From Armatimonadota bacterium (GTDB taxonomy: Bacteria > Armatimonadota > UBA5829), in contig JAEWSK010000117.1 of assembly GCA_023398345.1 (NCBI GenBank), positions 1 to 10,065 of the forward strand: a stretch of DNA of 10,065 bases. Reading direction: 5' to 3'. This document shows, piece after piece, positions 7,169 through 10,065 of the stretch. The notes below the pieces were generated by a model. The model did not search any database. It saw only the letters and a program-made list of their open reading frames with translations, and was not told where the DNA came from. Both the position numbers and the translations under genes were made by a program. Numbering within the stretch: position 1 is the stretch's first letter; every line of letters begins with the position of its first letter.

Positions 7169-7629
7169 TGTGACGTCCACCTTCTGCCTTGTCTCTGTCC
7201 TCGACATACTCCCATGCCGCCGCCAATTCCTCGACCTCGCCCCAGACCTCGACCGGGATAAGCGGCGGTCGTGCCGAAATTGGAGGATACAGTAGGTTCG
7301 GCCATTTCCTGTAATGACCCTGCATTGAAAAAATCGACCGCGTATCTGACGGTTTCACCCGCGCACGCATATACCTTTATCCCCGCTGCCAAAAGCGCAT
7401 TGTGCGCATTTGGGCCGAGATTGCCGGCAATTACCGCCGATACTTCCATTGATGAAATCACTTGTGCGGCCTGGATTCCTGCGCCTTGATCCGACAGAAT
7501 GCCGGGGTTTTTAACGGCAGTTGAATCGAATGTCTCCGTGTCGACAATAAGAAAATACGCGCACCTGCCGAACCTTGGATCTACTGGTGAATCAAGCGTA
7601 TCTCCCGTTGAGCAAACTGCTACTTTCAT
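7165..7629 (-). CDS. NifX/NifB-type protein with Gly/Arg-rich C-terminal tail (copy A), first gene of the operon
   Basis: This 154-residue protein has a NifX-fold domain (about 1-108) with SPVDPRFGRCAY (14-25), QGAGIQAAQV (48-57) and AGNLGPNAHNALL (68-80). A low-complexity tail (about 125-151) rich in Gly and Arg follows, with repeated GRG units and a single Cys (C142). The core resembles the Desulfovibrio orange protein in length and family. Cysteines at 6, 23, 89 and 142 could bind metal. The ATG at 7629 has AAAGGGA 6-7 bp upstream and is the first gene after a leader of about 235 nt with switch-like pairing. Its stop overlaps the start of copy B. The tail could bind RNA, DNA or metal; the sequence does not decide. 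Confidence 0.88.
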   Translation of the reverse strand: MKVAVCSTGDTLDSPVDPRFGRCAYFLIVDTETFDSTAVKNPGILSDQGAGIQAAQVISSMEVSAVIAGNLGPNAHNALLAAGIKVYACAGETVRYAVDFFNAGSLQEMAEPTVSSNFGTTAAYPGRGLGRGRGIGGGMGVCRGQRQGRRWTSQ

Positions 7630-7773
7630 TTTTTTATCCCTTTCGTACTCGCGTGGGGTCGGTAAATTTATTCTGCTTTGGCAAAATCTGCCGCTGCCAT
7701 GACCCCAGTTTTATCCCGCGAGTACTACCTGCGGGATTTGCGAACCCCAGCACCCCCACTGATGCCATCTTAC

Positions 7774-7783
7774 TGCAAGTCAC
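7774..7783. repeat. Third partial copy of the operator-like half element
   Basis: TGCAAGTCAC differs from TGCAAGTTAC of O1 (7855-7864) by one base. It lies 17 bp from the corresponding point of O2. It is too short to be certain by itself, but its position beside two related elements supports it. Confidence 0.3.
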
Positions 7784-7787
7784 GGCT

Positions 7788-7804
7788 AGATGTCAATTAC
7801 ACCC
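7788..7804. promoter_or_regulatory. Second copy of the operator-like element, O2
   Basis: AGATGTCAATTACACCC matches O1 at 12 of 17 positions and is less symmetric. The similarity continues past it: TTACACC followed by YATAAA is shared (7797-7809 and 7861-7873). O2 is exactly 64 bp from O1, close to six helical turns, which would allow looping. A weak second promoter (CTGACA at 7834-7829, 18 bp, TTTTAT at 7810-7805, minus strand) lies just before O2, so the whole promoter-operator unit may be duplicated. Confidence 0.4.
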
Positions 7805-7851
7805 ATAAAAACAACATGCTTTTACCACTGTCAGAAAAGTGGGAAAGGACT

Positions 7852-7868
7852 AGGTGCAAGTTACACCT
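7852..7868. promoter_or_regulatory. 17-bp near-palindrome at the predicted start site, candidate operator O1
   Basis: AGGTGCAAGTTACACCT has matching 5-bp ends (AGGTG/CACCT) and AA/TT around the central G, with one mismatched pair. It begins at the predicted +1 of the sigma70-type promoter, where a bound repressor would block transcription. A related 17-mer lies at 7788-7804 and a partial copy at 7774-7783. The cognate regulator is unknown and no regulator gene lies beside it. Confidence 0.55.
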
Positions 7869-7871
7869 ATA

Positions 7872-7900
7872 AATATATCGTAATTATGGGCGTAAGTCAA
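7872..7900 (-). promoter_or_regulatory. Sigma70-type promoter of the operon
   Basis: On the minus strand TTGACT (7900-7895) and TATATT (7877-7872) are separated by exactly 17 bp, matching the housekeeping consensus at 5/6 and 5/6. Transcription should start near 7866-7868, which gives a leader of about 235 nt before the ATG at 7629. No -24/-12 (GG-N10-GC) sigma54 site was found here, in contrast to the sigma54-controlled orp operons of Desulfovibrio. Confidence 0.65.
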
Positions 7901-8109
7901 TAGCCCTCACGTCAAGCGTGATGCTTATAAGCGCTAAAATTGTCGAGAACCTATGACGCCGTATATTATGAAAAATATCCGCTAAGGTCTCGTGGCCGAT
8001 GAAATAGCTGAGGCGCAAGTTCATTACTTCTATCAATAACAACGCTCTTTAATATAAACTGAGGTTCGACTCCTGGCGGAACCAAACCCCAGTTATTGCT
8101 GTTTATATA
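7901..8109. other. Gene-free stretch between the operon promoter and the secreted-protein genes
   Basis: No reading frame of note lies on either strand. Small symmetric elements are CACG-tcaag-CGTG (7908-7920) and the 10-bp palindrome GCTTATAAGC (7923-7932), either of which could be an upstream regulator site of the operon promoter. The right part (8052-8108) holds a larger imperfect inverted repeat with a tRNA-like motif, described separately. Confidence 0.5.
8052..8108 (-). terminator. Bulged inverted repeat just after the 363-residue secreted protein gene, possible terminator
   Basis: Two base pairs after the stop at 8110, the minus-strand RNA can pair AUAUAAAC (8108-8101) with GUUUAUAU (8059-8052), and AACUGGGGUUU (8094-8084) with GAACCUCAGUU (8067-8057). 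The second stem is 11 bp with two G-U pairs. The two stems share two to three bases, so one is slightly shortened if both form. The G-U pairs are A-C mismatches on the other strand, which favours minus-strand RNA. No U-run follows, so a factor-independent terminator is not certain. Confidence 0.35.
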
Positions 8110-9201
8110 TCAGTAGGTCAAAATATCGCTTTGTGACCGTGGCCGGATGATTGGAAGTAGATTATCGTCCACACTGCTTATTCCTGTTATCGATGCGAAC
8201 CCTTTGCTGGGTAATGTTACCGATGTCATGATATATTCGAGAGATATTCTGCAGCCTTTGGCTTCGGGGTCGTTGTGTATGTTAGTTCCATCGTCCACAA
8301 ATGCGTCTCCAGCGCTGTTATAATATATATTGCCGCACACTTTGACCAGCAGTCCGGTTGTGCGCAGTCCGGCGCTGCCGACTGAGGACGGCGTGTTTAT
8401 AACTTCGCCCGGCCCGCCGAGGCACTTTGTCGACAAAAATATGGGCTTTGGAGCGTTTACTTGTGTCGGTGAAAGAACTTCCTCTACAAAAAGTGCCCTC
8501 TCGCCCCCGGTGCTGCAAAGAACTCCTTTTGCAGTAAAATTAGTGCCCTTTTCAATCATAAGATCCGGCATCAGCCTCAAACCTGCATATCCGCCTGTTG
8601 TCTGTGCGTACGAAAACCCATAAAATTCGCTGCTGGTGCTGGTCAGTAGATTCGCTATTTCGACTGGAGAGTTGTCCGGCATACGATACGCTGTCTTTAC
8701 ATCTACCTGCGCGTAGTTGCGATCCGCAATGAATACCATAATAAAGACCGGCGAGTCTTTGAGTGGGTTGCCGTTTATATCTTCAACGTTGGTCAGCTTG
8801 AACTCAAATAAATAGGTTCCCGGCAAGGATGCGCCCCAATTCAAATGCTTGTGTGGATTTGCCGAAGTCAAGTCCAAATATCCCGGCTTTCCGTCACCGA
8901 AGTATGCGCCTCCTGTAAGTCCGGGCGAGTAAGACACTTGCTGCACTCTGCATTTACCAATTTCGTAGTGCCCATATTCGTCCACATAGAAATTTACGCC
9001 TCTGTCGATCACATATACGCCCATAACTTTGTTCATCTTAAACGGCTTTGAAAAATTCAAAGGTTCCGCAATGGACGCCATGCTCGGATCATAAAGGCTG
9101 CGCGCAAAAGCCAAGTCATTTTCGCACCCAGCAAAAACAGTTGCTGCCGAAAGTGCGATTAGCAGCAGATTAAAGAACGGAAGCAACACTCGTCGTATCA
9201 C
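8110..9201 (-). CDS. Secreted protein: N-terminal beta-sandwich module and C-terminal OB-fold-like region
   Basis: This 363-residue protein has no clear named family. Residues 1-25 are a signal peptide (RR, hydrophobic core, VFAG before C26); cleavage before G25 by signal peptidase I or lipid attachment at C26 is possible, although FAGC is a poor lipobox. Residues about 100-160 contain GYLDL, HKHLNW (117-122) and PGTYLFEFKL (127-136), a pattern shared with the next secreted protein and resembling 'choice-of-anchor M' surface domains. Residues about 222-361 show GVLCSTGGERALFVEEV, APKPIFL, GLRTTGLLVKVCG, ITGISS and IRPRSQSDI, a pattern I associate with OB-fold repeats of Armatimonadota exported proteins. 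The start is GTG at 9201, with AAGGAGG about 8 bp upstream. Six cysteines may form disulfides. Function unknown; extracellular or surface location is likely. Confidence 0.8.
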   Translation of the reverse strand: MIRRVLLPFFNLLLIALSAATVFAGCENDLAFARSLYDPSMASIAEPLNFSKPFKMNKVMGVYVIDRGVNFYVDEYGHYEIGKCRVQQVSYSPGLTGGAYFGDGKPGYLDLTSANPHKHLNWGASLPGTYLFEFKLTNVEDINGNPLKDSPVFIMVFIADRNYAQVDVKTAYRMPDNSPVEIANLLTSTSSEFYGFSYAQTTGGYAGLRLMPDLMIEKGTNFTAKGVLCSTGGERALFVEEVLSPTQVNAPKPIFLSTKCLGGPGEVINTPSSVGSAGLRTTGLLVKVCGNIYYNSAGDAFVDDGTNIHNDPEAKGCRISLEYIMTSVTLPSKGFASITGISSVDDNLLPIIRPRSQSDILTY

Positions 9202-9231
9202 AATTTACGCCTCCTTTTTGTGAAATTGCAT

Positions 9232-9254
9232 GGCCGCCTCATGTCGAGGCGGCC
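9232..9254 (-). terminator. Strong GC hairpin between the two secreted-protein genes
   Basis: GGCCGCCTC and GAGGCGGCC form a perfect 9-bp stem around a 5-nt loop, 8 bp after the stop of the PEP-CTERM-type gene. On the minus strand it is followed by ATGCAATTTC, with no proper U-tract. It could be a weak terminator or an RNA-stabilising element that lowers expression of the downstream secreted-protein gene relative to the upstream one. Confidence 0.5.
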
Positions 9255-9262
9255 CGTTCATG

Positions 9263-9844
9263 TTATTTGCGTCTTCTTATCACTAACGCCGCCAGTGGCA
9301 CGGCTAAAGCAAGCAGTCCAGACGGCTCGGGAACAGTCTTAAAATCGACTGAGTACTCCCCTGAATCTCCCAGTGTAGTGTGTAGGCCATCGTTGGCAAC
9401 CGCGTTAACCAGCTTGAAAGTGACTGTATATGTGCCCGGCGCGGTCGCGTATGCGTCGATGTGCGCATGATGTATTCCAGGTTCCGGCCAGGACATATCG
9501 AAGTAACCTGAGCCTGTGGAACTTCCATCATTACCGAGAACTATGTCGCCTTCATGATATAGAACCAGCCCGGTGGGAACTGAAGTAAAAACAATCCGCA
9601 CCGATTCCAGATCAGGAGTAGGCAAGTTAAAAAACTCAACGCCCCAATCGCCATTAAATAAGCTGCCGGTGAACTGAGAAAGACTGACCGGCACGATCTC
9701 GTCAGCTTCGGGTTCTATCACCGTAACAGAGCCGCTATCGATGCCAAACTCCCAATCACCCGTGTGAGCAAAAGCCGAAATGCTCAAAATACATGTCAAC
9801 ACTGCAATAATGCAGAAGAGTTTTAATATGTAAGCTTGCTTCAT
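9263..9844 (-). CDS. PEP-CTERM-type secreted surface protein
   Basis: This 193-residue exported protein has a signal peptide at 1-26 (basic start, hydrophobic core, SAFA before H27) and a C-terminal sorting signal at 172-193: VPEPSG, a hydrophobic stretch LLALAVPLAALVI and RRRK. Such tails are processed by an exosortase system in many Gram-negative bacteria; no exosortase gene is in the window. The middle looks like a beta-sandwich, with VRIVFTSVPTGLVLYHEGD (82-100), GYFDMSW (113-119), HHAHIDAYATAPGTYTVTFKLV (125-146) and EYSVDF (163-168), reminiscent of choice-of-anchor M surface domains. The GYFDM...H.H...PGTYTVTF order recurs in the downstream secreted protein. The ATG at 9844 has GGAGG 8 bp upstream, and the preceding gene ends 29 bp away, so the two are probably cotranscribed. 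Confidence 0.85.
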   Translation of the reverse strand: MKQAYILKLFCIIAVLTCILSISAFAHTGDWEFGIDSGSVTVIEPEADEIVPVSLSQFTGSLFNGDWGVEFFNLPTPDLESVRIVFTSVPTGLVLYHEGDIVLGNDGSSTGSGYFDMSWPEPGIHHAHIDAYATAPGTYTVTFKLVNAVANDGLHTTLGDSGEYSVDFKTVPEPSGLLALAVPLAALVIRRRK

Positions 9845-9873
9845 TTTCTATTCCTCCATATGCTTTACATTTG

Positions 9874-10065
9874 TCATAGTGGGTCGTAAAGATTGATTGA
9901 CCCATCTGATTTCCAAGTTTCTTCGAACTTCATAAGCCGAACATGCCCATCTAAGAACAGGTAGTTCGCCTTGCCCGCGTGAACAGTCATCCCAATTCCA
10001 TCATAATCCGGATCGCGCGCGCCAGTAGTCCACATTAAAGGGTGAAAGTGATCGGCCGTCGTAGT
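9874..10065 (-). CDS. H-X9-DG prepilin-like (DUF1559-type) protein, C-terminal part only
   Basis: This is the end of a gene cut by the right edge; 63 residues and the TGA at 9876-9874 are visible. The frame reads HAGKANYLFLDGHVRLM, with His followed by nine residues and then DG: the H-X9-DG C-terminal motif of the prepilin-type DUF1559 family, abundant in Planctomycetota and Armatimonadota. These proteins normally begin with a type IV-pilin-like methylation motif and one N-terminal helix, both of which would lie beyond the window. After the motif the protein continues for about 20 residues, ending SINLYDPL. The preceding ADHFHPLMW is also in frame. Function in the family is poorly known (surface or pseudopilus-like). 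It lies 29 bp before the PEP-CTERM-type gene on the same strand. Confidence 0.85.
   Translation of the reverse strand, partial: TTTADHFHPLMWTTGARDPDYDGIGMTVHAGKANYLFLDGHVRLMKFEETWKSDGSINLYDPL

Larger units (their letters stand above)
7630..7868 (-). promoter_or_regulatory. Structured 5' leader of the NifX/MinD/Mrp operon, riboswitch- or attenuator-like
   Basis: Two exclusive pairings exist in the minus-strand RNA (plus-strand positions given). Hairpin C pairs 7731-7737 with 7713-7719 (7 bp, AUCCCGC/GCGGGAU, 11-nt loop). Long stem A pairs 7717-7725 with 7645-7653 (9 bp, GUACUCGCG/CGCGAGUAC) and is extended by stem B, 7701-7706 with 7655-7660 (GGGGUC/GACCCC), enclosing a small hairpin GGCA/UGCC at 7680-7692. 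A and C share 7717-7719 and cannot coexist. When A forms, the freed AUCCC of C (7733-7737) is complementary to the Shine-Dalgarno GGGAU at 7636-7640. This layout suits translational control. No known riboswitch class is recognised, and no U-tract terminator is seen. Confidence 0.55.

Noticed and set aside
7169..7207. Longer NifX-type copy B starting at 7207
   Set aside because: The added 13 residues lie inside copy A, and the ATG at 7168 forms an ATGA overlap with a Shine-Dalgarno upstream.
2725..7629. Nitrogen-fixation cluster, suggested by the NifX/NifB-type domains
   Set aside because: No nifHDK, nifEN or radical-SAM NifB is present; stand-alone NifX-fold proteins are common in anaerobes without nitrogenase.
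7630..7900. Sigma54 -24/-12 promoter, expected from Desulfovibrio orp operons
   Set aside because: No GG-N10-GC element was found on the minus strand of the leader or promoter region; TGGCA-like stretches have wrong spacing to a GC.
1..10065. CRISPR arrays, insertion sequences and rRNA genes
   Set aside because: No regularly spaced repeats, transposase motifs or rRNA-like stretches were seen on either strand.

Overview
The window most likely comes from an anaerobic member of the Armatimonadota, or less likely a planctomycete-like bacterium. Three signs support this. One secreted protein ends in a PEP-CTERM-type tail (VPEP, hydrophobic stretch, RRRK). The gene cut by the right edge ends in an H-X9-DG prepilin-like C-terminus. 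The 363-residue secreted protein has an OB-fold-like C-terminal half of a kind I associate with Armatimonadota. Redox-sensitive ferredoxin-containing ATPases point to an anaerobic or micro-oxic life. The taxonomic call is inference.

Layout: 1-335 has no gene but holds a dyad and a possible -10 box. 336-2717 (+) is a two-component pair: a NarL/LuxR-type response regulator followed by a membrane GAF histidine kinase. 2725-7629 (-) is one tightly packed eight-gene operon, convergent with the two-component pair. In transcription order it encodes NifX-fold protein A (with a Gly/Arg-rich tail), NifX-fold protein B, a MinD-type ATPase with an inserted 2x[4Fe-4S] ferredoxin domain, a SAM methyltransferase, an Mrp/NBP35 ATPase, a second MinD-ferredoxin ATPase, NifX-fold protein C and a PaaI-like hotdog thioesterase. 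7630-7900 is its promoter and leader. 7901-8109 has no gene. 8110-10065 (-) holds two secreted proteins and the end of an H-X9-DG prepilin-like gene.

The operon has the core composition of the 'orange protein' (ORP) loci of strict anaerobes, known best from Desulfovibrio: a NifX-fold metal-cluster protein encoded with two MinD-type ATPases and an Mrp-type ATPase. Here the set carries three NifX-fold proteins plus a methyltransferase and a thioesterase. The ATPases probably assemble or deliver Fe-S or heterometal clusters to the NifX-fold carriers; the final client is unknown.

The most novel part is upstream of the operon. A good sigma70-type promoter (TTGACT-17 bp-TATATT on the minus strand) is followed at +1 by a 17-bp near-palindrome that recurs in related form 64 bp further on, with a third partial copy. 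A leader of about 235 nt can then form two mutually exclusive RNA structures next to the Shine-Dalgarno sequence, which suggests a regulator plus a riboswitch-like or attenuator element. I recognise no known riboswitch class in it.
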